A stretch of DNA of 64,000 nt from Eutreptiella sp. 'Long Island Sound 2002' (GCA_964036045.1 OZ038379.1:114045604-114109603); one strand, 5' to 3'; counted from the first letter of the stretch, positions 1 through 10,830 are shown. Made by a program: numbers and translations. The notes: generated from the letters alone by a model not told the origin.

Positions 1-20
1 ACAAACGGGAAAGGTGTGAC

Positions 21-486
21 CGCTGGAACCCCTGCTGGAACCCCATGGTGGAACCCCTTTCTGCGTTGGAACCCTTTGCTGGAACCCTTTGCTCGAACCC
101 CTTCCAACGCTGGATGGTGGTGCCCGAGGGGATCGCCACCTTGGTGTTGGGTTGGGCGGCGAGATCGGTGCAGCCCAACCCATCGGGGCCAGCATAGCCC
201 CAAGTGCCCACGGCAGCCCGGGCAGCCGGCAGCCCGGGCAGCCGGCAGCCCGGGCAGCCTTGGCCCAGTCGACCAAGGGGGCCAACAAAGGCATCTGGGC
301 TGAAATGCAAGGGAACAAAGGTGAAACAAAGGTGCTGGAACCCTTGCTGGAACCCCTTGCTGGAACCCCTTTGTGCGCTGGAAACCTCTGCTGGAACCTT
401 GCTGGAAGCCGCATTCTGCGCTGGAACCCCTGCTGGAACCCCTGCTGGAACCCCCCTTTCTGCGCTCGAACCCCTGTTGGAACCCA
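21..486. repeat. 12-bp minisatellite, TGCTGGAACCCC type
   Basis: Two blocks (about 21-101 and 332-486) are built of imperfect TGCTGGAACCCC units, some with an extra TTTGTGCGC or TTTCTGCGC. Between them lies a short run of GCAGCCCGGGCAGCCG units (about 205-262). Open frames across the block only translate the repeat, so I call no gene. Confidence 0.8.
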
Positions 487-539
487 CCTTTGTGCGCTTT
501 TGGTCAGTTTTGGAAATTCAACATAGCGTGTGGCCCTTC

Positions 540-1373
540 ACAACCTAGGCTTGCTTTGGACTTAGGACACTTATAGGAACTCCTACAGTGACTCTTAGGC
601 ATTGTAAACACGTGCACATCGTGGTTCTAGTGGTACCCAAAAGGGGGGGCGGTTTCTGCGCCCACCTTCTAGCGACACACCCCATGGCGTCTAGAACCAA
701 ACACCGTGCACCCATCGGTGGACTCAGTGATTTGGTCTGGAGACTTTTGCCTAGAACCAGCCAACATTCATTTCTCCGCCCTCGTCACATTGCATTTCTT
801 ACACTTTGTATTTGGAACAATACAACAACAGATATTTAGGCAGCTTTCGAATTGCAATTAAGACACCCCGGTGCTCAGCAAAAACCTTTGCCATATTTCA
901 TCACATCCAACTCAGTACGGAAATACCCCATGCAAGTCGAAAGGTTTGGTAGGTTGGCTGAACATTGCGCATCATGTAATGCTACACAAACCCAACAATG
1001 GACGCGCCCCCCGAATCATTGAGCCACTACAAGCACTACCCCACCAAATCAAGGAATCCCGGACAAAAAGTCTAAGTGTGAAGAGATTATGCGGATGGCC
1101 CGAGGGACCCTGCGGGATGATAAAAATGCGATCTCTTCACACTTCCCTAGTGTTAGGGGTGGTTTTCCGGGCCAAATCGTGACGCATGGCAATCTCAGCA
1201 CCGTGCTCTGTCCGAATCCCTCTCAAATGAAACATGCTCACAGCATGCAACAATGCAGGACATAATGTAATGTCGATTTCTTCGATTTAGTGCACATAAA
1301 TGATCATCCAATGTCTTTCAACCATTGCAATCACATGCATAGTTCAATTTAATTGCCCCCCACAAATGTGTCA
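540..1373. other. Unannotated intergenic sequence
   Basis: No open frame here has a recognisable domain, start context or splice pattern, and I see no repeats. Confidence 0.5.
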
Positions 1374-1397
1374 TTAGGGTTAGGGTTAGGGTTAGGG
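1374..1397 (+). repeat. Interstitial telomere-like TTAGGG x4
   Basis: Four perfect TTAGGG units in tandem, with scattered half-copies (TTAGGGCTAGGG near 1,486 and TTAGGGTTAAG near 1,527). They are internal, so they may mark a healed break or an old chromosome end. Confidence 0.85.
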
Positions 1398-1786
1398 TGT
1401 GCTAAATTTGCTTTCTCTGCCAAAGGGCCCACCTTTATCATAGAGTTCTCCCTTGCACCAAACAAAAGAGTAGGAAAGCATCATTTAGGGCTAGGGTCGG
1501 GTCCTCCGCAACACCACATTGGCTCTACTTAGGGTTAAGCTCAATCCTCCTCACCCAAGCTCGTCCCAGAGCTTGCCAGCAGTAATGCAACAATTTACAT
1601 TGTTGCGCACCAACAAGGTGTTCACGCCGTGAAGCATAGCAACTTTCTGATTCACGCTATGCTTCGACCGTACACGGATGCGGTTATGGTTAGTGCGTTG
1701 GGATTCCATTGGTTGCTCATCAGCATACCCGCAAAACCAAGCAAAGTGGACACCATCTTCCAATGACTTTGGTGCGCAACCAACCC

Positions 1787-3229
1787 TCAAACGAAGGCAA
1801 TCGTATGACATGCACCATGTTCAATTTCGGCGCCTTGTTGGCCTCCCCCACTTGCAACTTCAAGAAATCGAAAGGCAACTTGAATTTTCATCGGTTCCCT
1901 TTGTGCAGCCAACACGCGCGAACTGTCCAAGAAGTTATCACCCCAATGATTAAGAAAGGAGCGTAACCCACAATCCAAAGGTGTGTCGTTTGACCGTGCT
2001 TTCCCTACAAAAAAATAGTTCTTCTTCAACCCACCCCTGGCGGCTGCCAAGCGCAAGAATTTGCTTCGCCAATCCACCTCTTTGGCCTCTTCCAAATCCT
2101 CCAACAAAGCGGCCTCCGGCCGGGCCATTTGCCACTCCTCAAGTTGAGATAGCAAGGCCCTCAACTCTCGTGCCATGGGTGGTTCCTTAGATTCCGTTTT
2201 GGAAGAGGGTCTGGCAAAAAATAATGCCTTGGGGGCAATGGCCTTGTGAGGGGTGGAAAAAGAAGAATCAGAAGGTGTGGCAATTTTCTTTTCAGAAGGT
2301 TCATTTGGGGAAGGGGAAGGCTCCAAAGGGCGCTTGGAGGACAATTGGGTGTCCCAAACCTCGGAGTTTTTACCCTTTGGAGTGGTAGGCACCCTTTGCG
2401 GCAACTCCAAATCACACTGCATGCAAGTCACAAGCAACTTGGCAACTTTCTTGGCTGTGGCCATGGCAACACCATCCTTGAAATCAATGTTCCTTTCCCT
2501 AGGAGTCAACTCATGGCACTCCTGCCAAGTAAACCCTTTGAGGTGAGCCACACACCAACCCGCGGTGGTCTTGAAGGTTGGCTTCTCACCACCTGCAAAC
2601 AAAAGGGACATAACAAATTGGAACTCCAAGGTGTGGCAATGACCAAATCGGAAATGCACAAGCAAGCATCTACCAAAACTGTTCGCAATGCCTTGGACAA
2701 TCGTGATTCGGATTGAACAACAAAGACAACCCTCACAAACCACAACCATAATTTCATCATTTATGCCGAAACCACAACTTAACCTTGCTAGATTTGAACA
2801 CATGGTAAGCACAACCCTTACCTTCGGACATATTGGTGAACTCGGCCACAGCCAGAAAAGCAACGAATCCAACTGCAAAGCACAACAAAGGCTCGGCATG
2901 AAAAGGGAATGGGTGTGTTCCCAGGTGTTCCTGGGTGGGTTGAACACCCCCCCCCCCTCCCCAACCCCTTGGCTGGCCACGGCTAGCCAAAAATGGCTGG
3001 GGGGGGAGATTTGGCCAAAATCAAGGAAAATAAACAAGAAACGGCCACACTTGCGGTCCCTAGGGGTGCAAGCCATCCCCTTTTGACTTGTGGCCATGTA
3101 TGCTGCATGAGTTGGGGCAACTAGGTTGTCTGGCCTCTTTTGAAGTGCGAAATGACCCCCCTCCCTCCCATGCTCAATATCACGTGCAGATGAGGACACA
3201 AATGTGGCATAGACATAATGCAAAGACAA
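1787..3229 (-). CDS. Hypothetical protein, probably spliced
   Basis: Unrecognised. A 480-codon open frame runs through here, but its first third reads like translated intron. A good acceptor (TTTGTTTGCAG) at about 2,593 suggests a real exon from 2,592 downward. That part encodes a Trp/Cys-containing stretch (GWCVAHLKGFTWQECHELTP), a Lys-rich block, a Pro/Ser/Lys linker and a helical Glu/Ala/Leu stretch (LRALLSQLEEWQMARPEAAL) that could be a coiled coil. The ends are uncertain; a further exon may lie at 1,551-1,800. A nuclear or mobile-element accessory protein is possible, but nothing proves it. Confidence 0.35.
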   Translation of the reverse strand: MSLHYVYATFVSSSARDIEHGREGGHFALQKRPDNLVAPTHAAYMATSQKGMACTPRDRKCGRFLFIFLDFGQISPPSHFWLAVASQGVGEGGGVFNPPRNTWEHTHSLFMPSLCCALQLDSLLFWLWPSSPICPKVRVVLTMCSNLARLSCGFGINDEIMVVVCEGCLCCSIRITIVQGIANSFGRCLLVHFRFGHCHTLEFQFVMSLLFAGGEKPTFKTTAGWCVAHLKGFTWQECHELTPRERNIDFKDGVAMATAKKVAKLLVTCMQCDLELPQRVPTTPKGKNSEVWDTQLSSKRPLEPSPSPNEPSEKKIATPSDSSFSTPHKAIAPKALFFARPSSKTESKEPPMARELRALLSQLEEWQMARPEAALLEDLEEAKEVDWRSKFLRLAAARGGLKKNYFFVGKARSNDTPLDCGLRSFLNHWGDNFLDSSRVLAAQREPMKIQVAFRFLEVASGGGQQGAEIEHGACHTIAFV

Positions 3230-3814
3230 TCATCAATGTCTCACATCGCATTGTTGTGAAGAGGAGCCCCAAACAACGGGCTACCATGAGAAAGTGAGCA
3301 AAGGACTCCCTACACACTTGGAGGCAGAATGGCAGGCCTCATTATTGGGTAAAGAGAAATTAACACCAGATGGCAAGGCACCACATTGGTGTGAAAAATA
3401 TATATCGTGACAGAAGAGGGTGCAAACTCTCAATGCTGTAATATGGGACTATGGCTATGCGTCTACCACAGCGCCCTCCTCCTCGTCATCTCCATACACC
3501 GAGCCCTCGTCATTAGCAGTGACCTCCTGATATGTCTCAGCATCAACAAAATAGTACCCTCTCCCATCCATGGAATGGGGGATAATTTCCTTTTCAACTG
3601 AACAATAAGGAACAAGGATATTACGATATTGCGATATTATGAAACAAACGCCTAATTATGCACCAACCGCGGAAAAATGTTTTGGCCTCTCTATACCATA
3701 CCACACATACAGTGCCAGTAGTAGAGGTGCTAGAGGTTCCTAACGAAAATGGAAACCGTGACATCACCAACAAAGGGAGGGTGGGAGCACTTTCTTTTGA
3801 TATGGAGAGGCCTG
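3230..3814. other. Unannotated intergenic sequence
   Basis: No supported gene or repeat. A short AT-rich stretch with GATATT repeats lies near 3,617-3,640. Confidence 0.4.
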
Positions 3815-4231
3815 CTACACCTTTTTTTTGCTTGACCCGCCCACCAAAGTGTCTGGATGGATGTTACTGCCCCGAAGCCCAGTCTGGTGACCAGAGCTGC
3901 ATAATTTGTGACTCCCTCCTACCATAATATCAACGTCATGCTTGCACCATTGGAGTACGGGGTTCGGTGATGCCCCCCCCCCCCCTTTTGAGGATGCCGG
4001 AACCCATGCATGGAATCCTCCCCAGGACTTCAAATATCCTCTAGCAGGCACAAACAACAAAAGTTGGACCGCAAAGCACAACAGAGCAACAAAACGAGAA
4101 TGGAACCACCATGTTAATCCTAGAAACGCGCCGGGGTCACAATTTGCGTCCGCTACGCCTTTGTTGAGGTAATTCGGTAGAAGGCGTCCAGTTTGCCTTG
4201 GTGCGTTTTGAAGCTTTGACAAACGCTTCAT
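3815..4231 (-). CDS. Hypothetical protein, weak
   Basis: A 138-codon frame of unknown function with a hydrophobic stretch (FVALLCFAVQLLLFVPA) at about residues 47-63 that could span a membrane. A Gly-rich segment follows, encoded by a C/G run. There is no homology I recognise and no clear start context. It lies just outside the left end of element C. It may be spurious. Confidence 0.2.
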   Translation of the reverse strand: MKRLSKLQNAPRQTGRLLPNYLNKGVADANCDPGAFLGLTWWFHSRFVALLCFAVQLLLFVPARGYLKSWGGFHAWVPASSKGGGGASPNPVLQWCKHDVDIMVGGSHKLCSSGHQTGLRGSNIHPDTLVGGSSKKKV

Positions 4232-4389
4232 CTTTTCGCACCCTTTTGCGATACCGAGTGAGTTCCTCTGTGGGTTGTGTGCTATTCAATTGCTGTCGCA
4301 ACCTTTTACTACTACCACCATGTTGCTGCTTGCATCACATGCAAGGGTCATTACAAGCTTGCAATCTTCATTTGGGAGTGGTGTGGTGT

Positions 4390-4690
4390 AGCCCTTGATA
4401 CACGCTAGAATACCCAATCTCGTTCTAGCCTAGAACAGGCTAGAGAGGCTAGAACGAAAAAAAGAGGGGGATACCCCCCCCAGAGGGGGGGGGGGATGAG
4501 GTGTCCAACCTGGGCCCCCCTATCCATACTCGGGGGCCCATACTTTTTTTTTTCACAATTTCACTTTTTTCACCTGATTTTGGAGTCCAAAATTTTTTCG
4601 TTCTAGCGGCGTTCTAGCGACGCTCGCTAGAACGTCGCTAGAACGCCGCTAGAACGGTTCGCTAGAACGCCGCTAGAACGATATATATGA
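4390..4690. repeat. Left TIR and CGCTAGAACG array of element C
   Basis: After the TIR come G/C/T homopolymer tracts and then at least eight copies of CGTTCTAGCG or CGCTAGAACG in both orientations (about 4,608-4,680). They could fold into hairpins or act as clustered protein-binding sites. Confidence 0.85.
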
Positions 4691-4927
4691 ATGCTCCGCC
4701 ACTCCTCAAAGAGAAGCTGCCCCGGCTACCATGGCCAGCCGTGGCCAATCACAGGGTCCCGATGCTGGACCCGACTCACGGAGCGCCGGGTTCCCCCCCC
4801 CCCATTGGAAGGTCACTTGGCGGGCCGGCGCCGGGTCACGTGGTGGTGGGTTAGCCCGATTAGCCCGGTTAGCCCGATTGACCCCCCTGCCCCACCAGGC
4901 CCCCATTCGCGAGTCGCGACACGCAGG

Positions 4928-5631
4928 TTACCCCTCCTGCGTGGTCGGGGGTTGCCGGGGCTCATCCTTGCTCCTGGCACCCCCCTTCACACCCCCACAC
5001 CCCGTGTCCCCTTCCTTCTCACCCCCCTTGTCACCCCCCGCCTCACCCCCCTTATCACCCCCCTCCCCCTTGTCACCACCCTCGTCCCCCTCGTCGTCCC
5101 CGTCATCCCCGTCGTCCCCGGCCTCCAAGGCCTCCCGGAGGTGGGCCTCCGCCTCCTCCCGGGTGAGGAAGAGGAGGTCCCCCGCCACCCGGAAGGTGCC
5201 GCCCTCTTTCTCCCGTATCCTCTTCTTCCCCTTCTTCCCCTTCTTCCCCCCCTCCCCCTCCCCATTGGACCCCTGCGACACCACCCACCACTCCCCCGGG
5301 TCCAACTCCTCATCCCAATCCCCCAACACCGTCACTTGGCTAACGGTCCCCCCATTGCCCCCCTCCGCCCAAGGGACATACCGGGTGTCCGCCACACCCG
5401 GCACATTCCCATAGGGGTCCCGGCCCCTTTCTTGCATAGGGGGGGCTTGGGGTTTGGGGGGGGGGGGGCTGGCTTTGCCCTTGCCCTTGGCCTGCGGCTT
5501 GGCCTTGGGCTAGCGCTTGGGGGCTTGGGGGTGCGCCTCTTCGTCGCTACTCTCGACGTGGCGGGGCGGGGTTTTTTCTTGGGGGCCTTGGGGGGGGGGT
5601 TTGGGGGCCTTGGGGGGGGGTGTCTTCCCCC

Positions 5632-5681
<50 letters not shown>

Positions 5682-7594
5682 TCATCCCCCCCCTGGTCCT
5701 GCAACCTGGCCCAGCCCTTGCGCTGCGGGTCCATGCCCCCCGCACTCCTGCCCGCTTCCCACCTACCCAAACCCTCCAGCACCGAGAGGGCCAAATTGGG
5801 GTTCGCCCCGAATATCCGGCTCAACTCGGTGACCCCCACGAGGCGCGTCCGCCCTCCACCATCGCGCCACTCCACGCGCACCCCGCGGTGGTCGCCTCCA
5901 CACGTCTGCACGCTGACAACCTGAGGAGACAAACAAAATGCAGGTGCGTTCTAGCGTCGTTCTAGGCAACTGTTCTAGCGGCGTTCTAGCGACGTTCTAG
6001 CGGCGGCGGTACGGCGATGGCTAGATCAGCGCTAGAACGGTTCGCTAGATCAACGCTAGAACGCAATTGACATACCGTGCCTTGGCGGTCCAGGGCCGGG
6101 GAGATGGCCCCCAGTGCCTTGGCGAAGGGGTCCGCGGGGTTGGGGGGGTGCGGCTGCGGGGGGCCGCCAGCGGGGGCTGCGGCGGGCTTGGGCTTGGGCT
6201 TGGGCCGGGTGGCGATGCCGTGCACCACCCCGGCATACACCCCCCGGTTCGCCGCCTCGGGGCTGAAACCCCCGAAGTCCGGCGGCGCCGACCAGGTCGG
6301 CGTCCACACCCAGGCTTTCCCCACCCACTCAACCCCCCCCAAAGCCCAACCCCTGCAAGCAGTGCGCGACGAATCGCCAGTGGTTGGCCCCCCCCTTTTT
6401 CCGCTCGGGGGTCAAGATGTTGGTTTGCGCCAACTCAAACATCTTCACCCCCCTTTCGGGGGGGTCCCCACCTCCCCCCACCGCTTGTTCCCCGGCCCCG
6501 GCAACGCACGTTGCGGCCCCCACGACCCCTCGACCACCCCAGGGCGCAGGGGCTTGTCCAGGTGGACAACCCCCTCCCCATCCACCCATACCCACCGCCC
6601 CGCCCCCAACAGCCGGTGGTGCACCCGCACCAACAAAAACCGGAGAGTCCATACCGGACTCTCCGGGGCGACGAGGAGAGGGGTGTCCATGTTTGGGGGG
6701 TGGGGGCCAGCCAGGGCTGCGGGGTCCCATGGCGGGTCCTGGAGGGCCCCCGCAGCCCTCGACCCCATCAACCCCCTGAGCCCGTCGCTCGTCCCCCCCC
6801 CCTCCCCCCGCCGGCGCCGCCTCCACCACCTTGGTCTCCTCCTCCTCATCCTTCACGCTCGCCTCCTCCTCCTCCTCGCCATGCACGTCAACCTCCACCA
6901 CCTCGTCCACCTCCTCGTCCTTCACCCTCGCCACCACCGCCGCCAACTGCCTCTCGCACTGCCTCACCGCCCGCTCGAACCCCTCCACCGCTGCCGCCTT
7001 CTCGGCCACCTTCGCCTTCGCCTTGCGAAGGTTGGCCTCCGCCCAATGCACCCTTTCCTCCTCCGCTCCATCCTGCACCAGGCTCCGCAATTTTACCTCC
7101 CTGGCCGAGGCTTTCGTCTTAGCCCGGGTCTTGGCCGCCTTGAAGGCGGCGCGGGAATCCAAGAACCCTTTGAGGTCTCCCCGCGCCGCCTCCACCTCTG
7201 CCGGTTCCTCCAACGCCGCCGCCCCCTTCCGGGCTACCAACGGGGGAGGGGGTGGCGACGATGGACGATGGGCTTGAAGTTGGGGCTTGGGCTTGGACTT
7301 GGGCTTGGGGAGGGGGGCTTTGGGGTGCGGGGCCTGCTCGGCCTTCGGCTCCTCCGCCGCACGCCTGTCCGCCTCCAGTATTTGCGCAATCATCGCCTAG
7401 GTCGCTGCGTTCTGTAGCACAAGAGCGTTCTAGCGGCGTTCTAGGCAACTGTTCTAGCGGCGTTCTAGCAACAGTCTAGCGGCCGATCGTGTTGCCTAGA
7501 TCAAGACTAGAACGATTCCCTAGATCACCGCTAGAACGCACAGCACGAAATATACCTGCCTCACCAGCTCGTCCAGCTGCTCCCGCGTAGCCAT
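4928..7594 (-). CDS. Element C accessory protein (coiled coil, poly-Ser, Lys-rich)
   Basis: Three exons: 7,594-7,556, 7,396-6,076 and 5,920 to about 4,928. The ATG at 7,594 starts MATREQLDELVRQ, which splices in frame onto AMIAQILEADRR. Next come an Ala/Lys/Glu-rich coiled coil, an acidic stretch, a domain with VKMFELAQTNILTPERKKGG, Lys-Pro repeats, a 16-residue poly-Ser, a basic KKGKKGKKR patch and an acidic Asp-Gly tail. A frameshift lies near 6,340 and another in a C run near 5,450. A TAG at 5,510-5,512 interrupts a Lys/Pro linker that stays open in frame (QAPKR, stop, PKAKPQAKGKGK). Domains resembling its VSVQTCGGDHRGVRVEW segment occur in the accessory genes of B and D. The family is unknown; a nuclear DNA- or chromatin-binding helper is my inference. 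Confidence 0.6.
5633..5683. repeat. (GCT)n microsatellite encoding poly-Ser
   Basis: About 15 GCT units read AGC on the minus strand within the element C accessory gene; one unit is altered. Confidence 0.9.
5921..6075 (-). other. Intron of element C accessory gene, filled with CTAGAACG palindromes
   Basis: 155 bp with donor ACG|GTATGTC and acceptor GTCTCCTCAG|GTTGTC on the minus strand. Splicing joins DRQGT to VVSVQ in frame. The interior holds CGTTCTAGCG units on one side and CGCTAGAACG units on the other, so the intron itself can form a hairpin. Confidence 0.85.
7397..7555 (-). other. Intron of element C accessory gene, filled with CTAGAACG palindromes
   Basis: 159 bp with donor AGGCAG|GTATATTTCG and acceptor CGACCTAG|GCGATG. 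Splicing joins the 13-codon first exon to the second in frame. The interior has the same CGTTCTAGCG word as the other two introns, so the three introns resemble each other rather than their exons. Confidence 0.85.
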
Positions 7595-7741
7595 CTTGGA
7601 TTGCAAAAGTCTGGTTACAAGAAGCCTGCATATGACCCTGGCCCCTCCTTACCTCCATGGCATCCTTGCCCGAGCATGGCACTTGCGACCGTGGCCCCCC
7701 ATGCACAACCCACGCCACGTCAAAGTACGCAAACAACCATG

Positions 7742-9684
7742 TCATGCATTGCGCTTGCACATTAGCCTCCCTGTGGATGACCGACAATTGACGACTCGAC
7801 ACCTCGTCCACCCCCTCCACCCGACAGCCCCCCCCCCCCCCCGGTTGCTGTGCTCGTTGTGACCATGTTTCAGAAAGCGGTTAATGCTTTCCGAAATGTC
7901 ACCGGAGAACATAGCCAGGCCAAAAGGCTTAATGTTGTGCAACATGGTATCTACATCGTGCTCAAGGCTTAGTAGATACAATGATGCTGTTCGAGCAGTG
8001 CGGTGTCGCCGGAAATCGCGCACAACAGCAGCAGAATTCAAAGGGTTAGGGCCCTGATATGTACAATAGAGGGCCTGCAGCAGGACCCACATGTTCGCGA
8101 TGGCCTTGTACTTGGCCGTGCTGGGCCTAATGCCGAGGCACTTAGCAATATCCGGCCATGCGTCAAAAAAATTAGCCGTCTCCTCCCCATCCGGGGGATG
8201 CTCACCCATAAACGCTCCAACCTGCACGCCTCTCCGACAGGAGAACTTGCAGGTGTCGACGGAGCGCAGGGGTGAACAACCTAGCCTCCCGAGCGACAAA
8301 CTCCCCCAACAAGCGGCCCATGGCCATTGTCAAGTGCAAAATGCACAAGACGACCAAGGCACGTGGCAATTTCAAAATGGGCTGCGTACTGCAGCCGGCG
8401 GCTTGCAAGGATGGCGTCCTAAGGAGGAAGGCCGTGTAGTTGGCCTCATCACCCTCCATGGTCCGGGGGTTAGCACTACCCTCCCAAGTCTTCGTTGGGG
8501 CATTCCATATGCCCTCATTGAACATGGAGGGCACTTGGGGGCATGTGGACACCCCGATCACCCGTCGCGTCCACGGTTGAATCCCCCCGAGGATCACCTT
8601 TGCCTTCTCCTTGGAGGCCCCCCATTGGACCAGCCCCGTGTCGATGATCTCTTGAATCACCTAAACACGAGACATGGGGGGTGGTTAATTTCGTTCTAGT
8701 CTAGTCCAATCTAGCGTCTAGCGAGCGGTGTTTGAGGCCGACTAGATCAAAACTAGAACGAGTGAAAGGCACTACGTGAGAGGACTACCTCCCAATTGCT
8801 CTTCCACCACGTCCCAAGGGTCTCCATGGCCTTGTCATCGCAATTGGCCATGCTCAACACCCAAAGGCCCGCTAGGGAGCGGGCCAAGCGCTCGAAGTTG
8901 GCCAACGAGATGGTGAGTTGGGTCCAATTGCCCCCGGCCACGGGGTAGGCATCTCCCCGGACGATGAACATCAATGGGAAGGTGCGGTTGAATGACCGCA
9001 CCAAGCCCGGCCGGGAGAGGATGTATGTGACCCATGAGGCGAAGGGCCATGAGATCCCGGTGGCCTTGGGCAACACCGTGGCAACGGGGTTGTCCACTTG
9101 CACCGGGGCGACCAACTCCTTCCAACGGGCTTGGAAAGCCCGCTCGGTACAAATTGGCCGGGAGTAAGGGCCATTAGGGACGGTGCGGTGATACTCCAAC
9201 TTACGGAGGGTGTAGAGCTCCGAGAGGGTCCTCCACGACGACTTGGGGGCCCTCATGTTGAGCACTAGTTCACACATGGCGGTAGGGGAAGTAGGGAGGC
9301 GGTGTATGCCTCAACGGCGGCCTTGCACTCCTCACCCGTGGTTTGGGTAGAAGTGGCGGAGTTCACATGTTGGACGGCGTTGTTGAATTGCCGCCGTGCT
9401 AGGGGGCATGATAGCGCCCACGTGGCCAAGTAATGGCCCACCCGCTCATCCTTGAGGTTTGAGGCCCCACTCAAACCCGTAGTGCCTTGGACAAAACGGA
9501 AGTATCCTTCCCGGGTGAGGAGGGAGCAAGGAGGGTAGTGGCGCGGCGTTTCATTGCAAAGAAATGTGCAATATCTAAGCGGGAACGAAGGAAGCATGGA
9601 ACAATGCACTACGGACAATAGCAAGCAAGCATGAACGCACGCACGCACGGAACAATGAAGAAATTGGGATATGTTGGTAGACAT
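7742..9684 (-). CDS. Transposase-like protein of element C
   Basis: Exons run from about 9,684 to 8,789 and from 8,660 to about 7,845, joined in frame by a 128-bp intron (KSNWE to VIQEI). Frameshifts lie near 9,270 and 8,240, and a C run at about 7,828-7,843 shifts the 3' end. Candidate catalytic residues are Asp in FIVRGDAYPVAGGNWT and Glu in SGDISESINRFLKHG, followed by a His/Ser/Asn/Arg/Gly tail (HNEHSNRGGG). The VILGG block resembles the second-Asp region of the transposases in A, B and D. The late motif ExxNxxxK corresponds to ExxHxxxK in those copies. A DDE-type RNase H fold is inferred from motif spacing. I could not assign it to a named superfamily; KDZ is one to test. Confidence 0.6.
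8661..8788 (-). other. Intron of element C transposase with CTAGAACG repeats
   Basis: 128 bp, donor GGGAG|GTAGTCC and acceptor GTGTTTAG|GTGATTC. It keeps the reading frame and contains a CGTTCTAGTCTAG ... CTAGAACG inverted pair. Confidence 0.85.
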
Positions 9685-9689
9685 TATAT

Positions 9690-9780
9690 CGTTCTAGTAT
9701 TGATCTAATCTAGGCTAGAACGTTCTAGCTAGAACGTTCTAGGCTAGAACGAGATTGGGTTCTCTAGCGTGTACCAAGGG
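9690..9780. repeat. Right TIR and CTAGAACG array of element C
   Basis: Inverted partner of the left end. It holds CGTTCTAG and CTAGAACG units (9,694-9,750) and ends TACCAAGGG. Confidence 0.85.
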
Positions 9781-9939
9781 AGGGAGCATTGTGCTTAGCT
9801 ACGGCTAGAGCAGAAACACGCCATGGGGGAGCACAATTGCCACCAGACTTCGGGGCAGAGGAGAAGACACCAAAAAAAGACTCTTCGAAACAAGAGGTGG
9901 CGGGGAGAACACGTAGCAGGTCCGCATCCGCATACTTAC

Positions 9940-10583
9940 TTAACGATTGTCCATCTCTTGGGGAGACTCAAGTTTCACTTTCATTGGTGAAGGGTTCTGT
10001 GGTGGTTTTGGGCAAGGTTTGGCTTTTATCTCTGGATTGGGGCACGGTTCTGCTTTGCTTTGCTCCTCCTCTTTTGCCACATTGTGTTTGCTCAAGAGCA
10101 TTGCTGCTTTGGATTTCACCTATTTGCCTTTTTGGTGATATACATTTAGTGTCCTAGGCTGCACACCGACATGCTTTGCGGCATCATGCAACGTAATCTC
10201 ATCTGCATTTGCAAGTTTGGTGAACACCACCCGTCGTGCAATAGATTTGAAAATCAACCCCCGACCAATCACTTTAGAAACCCAATTAGCTACACCACGA
10301 TAGTTGTCAAGTAGGTGGAGACGGCAACAAACACGCAAAGGACAAAGCTGCTCACACGGCCATTAGCGAAAAAATTAGACACTCAGAAAGTGCGGGTGCC
10401 GTTGGCTTGTTGAGCAACACCTTGCCGGTAATGTTTGTTAGGCTCCTCAAACATGTTGCTATTGATAGGTTCCTTGGTGTCTTCTTTCTTATCTTTGCAT
10501 TCTTGAAGTACACCAATGAATTGCTCAACACAAGATGGCGTGGGCAATTGTGCCTCGGAAACCTTGGAATCTTTCTTGGACAT
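9940..10583 (-). CDS. Small basic nuclear-type protein with an in-frame TAG
   Basis: Two coding blocks. The 5' block (10,583-10,383) starts MSKKDSKVSEAQLPTPSC and is Glu/Lys-rich. The 3' block (10,338-9,940) has a helical stretch with an HTH-like look (ITLHDAAKHVGVQPRTLNVY). The junction at about 10,339-10,382 is unresolved (intron or frameshift). At 10,120-10,122 a TAG interrupts the frame, but about 60 further codons stay open and keep a Lys/Glu/Pro-rich composition (KEEEQSKAEPCPNP) before a TAA at 9,940-9,942. That tail is strong evidence the frame is still coding. Function unknown; DNA binding is a guess. Confidence 0.45.
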
Positions 10584-10624
10584 TGTTGTGCTACTTTAGT
10601 AAACACAGAGGGAACGAAATGCAC

Positions 10625-10760
10625 ACTAACATTTCTTTGCGAAGAAATGCTATCCCCTAACATTTCTTTGCGAAGAAACGCTACCCCTTAGCGTTTTTTC
10701 GCAAAGAAATGCTATCGCGAGGAGGGTCGGCGATAGCATTTCTTTGCAAAGAAATTGTGA
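10625..10760. repeat. Palindrome cluster ATTTCTTTGCGAAGAAAT
   Basis: Four to five near-copies of the palindrome CATTTCTTTGCGAAGAAATG in tandem and inverted arrangement, with GCTATCGC at the junctions. A single related copy lies near 9,553 inside element C. It looks like the subterminal array of another, unidentified element. Confidence 0.75.
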
Positions 10761-10805
10761 GACCAATAGCGGATATTCCTTTGGCTACCATATGCGAACA
10801 TTTTC

Positions 10806-10830
10806 ACAACCGGTCCACCGGTCTTTGTTG
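10806..10830. repeat. GACCGGTC-type repeat, F dialect
   Basis: Contains ACCGGTCCACCGGTCT, matching the arrays at 13,453-13,505, 41,843-41,970 and 44,420-44,870. Confidence 0.7.

Larger units (their letters stand above)
4390..9780. mobile_element. DNA transposon C (CTAGAACG type), complete with TIRs
   Basis: The ends form a 45-bp terminal inverted repeat that starts CCCTTGRTACACGCTAG (4,390-4,434 and 9,736-9,780, 3 mismatches). Inside are a transposase-like gene and an accessory gene, both on the minus strand. Every noncoding piece (both subterminal regions and three introns) is filled with CGTTCTAGCG and its reverse CGCTAGAACG. No clear target-site duplication is visible; only AG matches on the two flanks. 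Confidence 0.85.

Noticed and set aside
4691-5965. Long plus-strand open frame (424 codons) opposite the element C accessory gene
   Set aside because: Pro/Leu/Ala-rich mirror of the minus-strand coding sequence. Verified introns and the poly-Ser read on the minus strand.
6067-7417. Plus-strand open frames of 351 and 446 codons
   Set aside because: Low-complexity Pro/Arg shadows opposite the same gene; no splice signals or domains.
10625-10760. CRISPR-like array
   Set aside because: Palindromic words abut or invert, spacers are not unique and even in length, and the context is eukaryotic.
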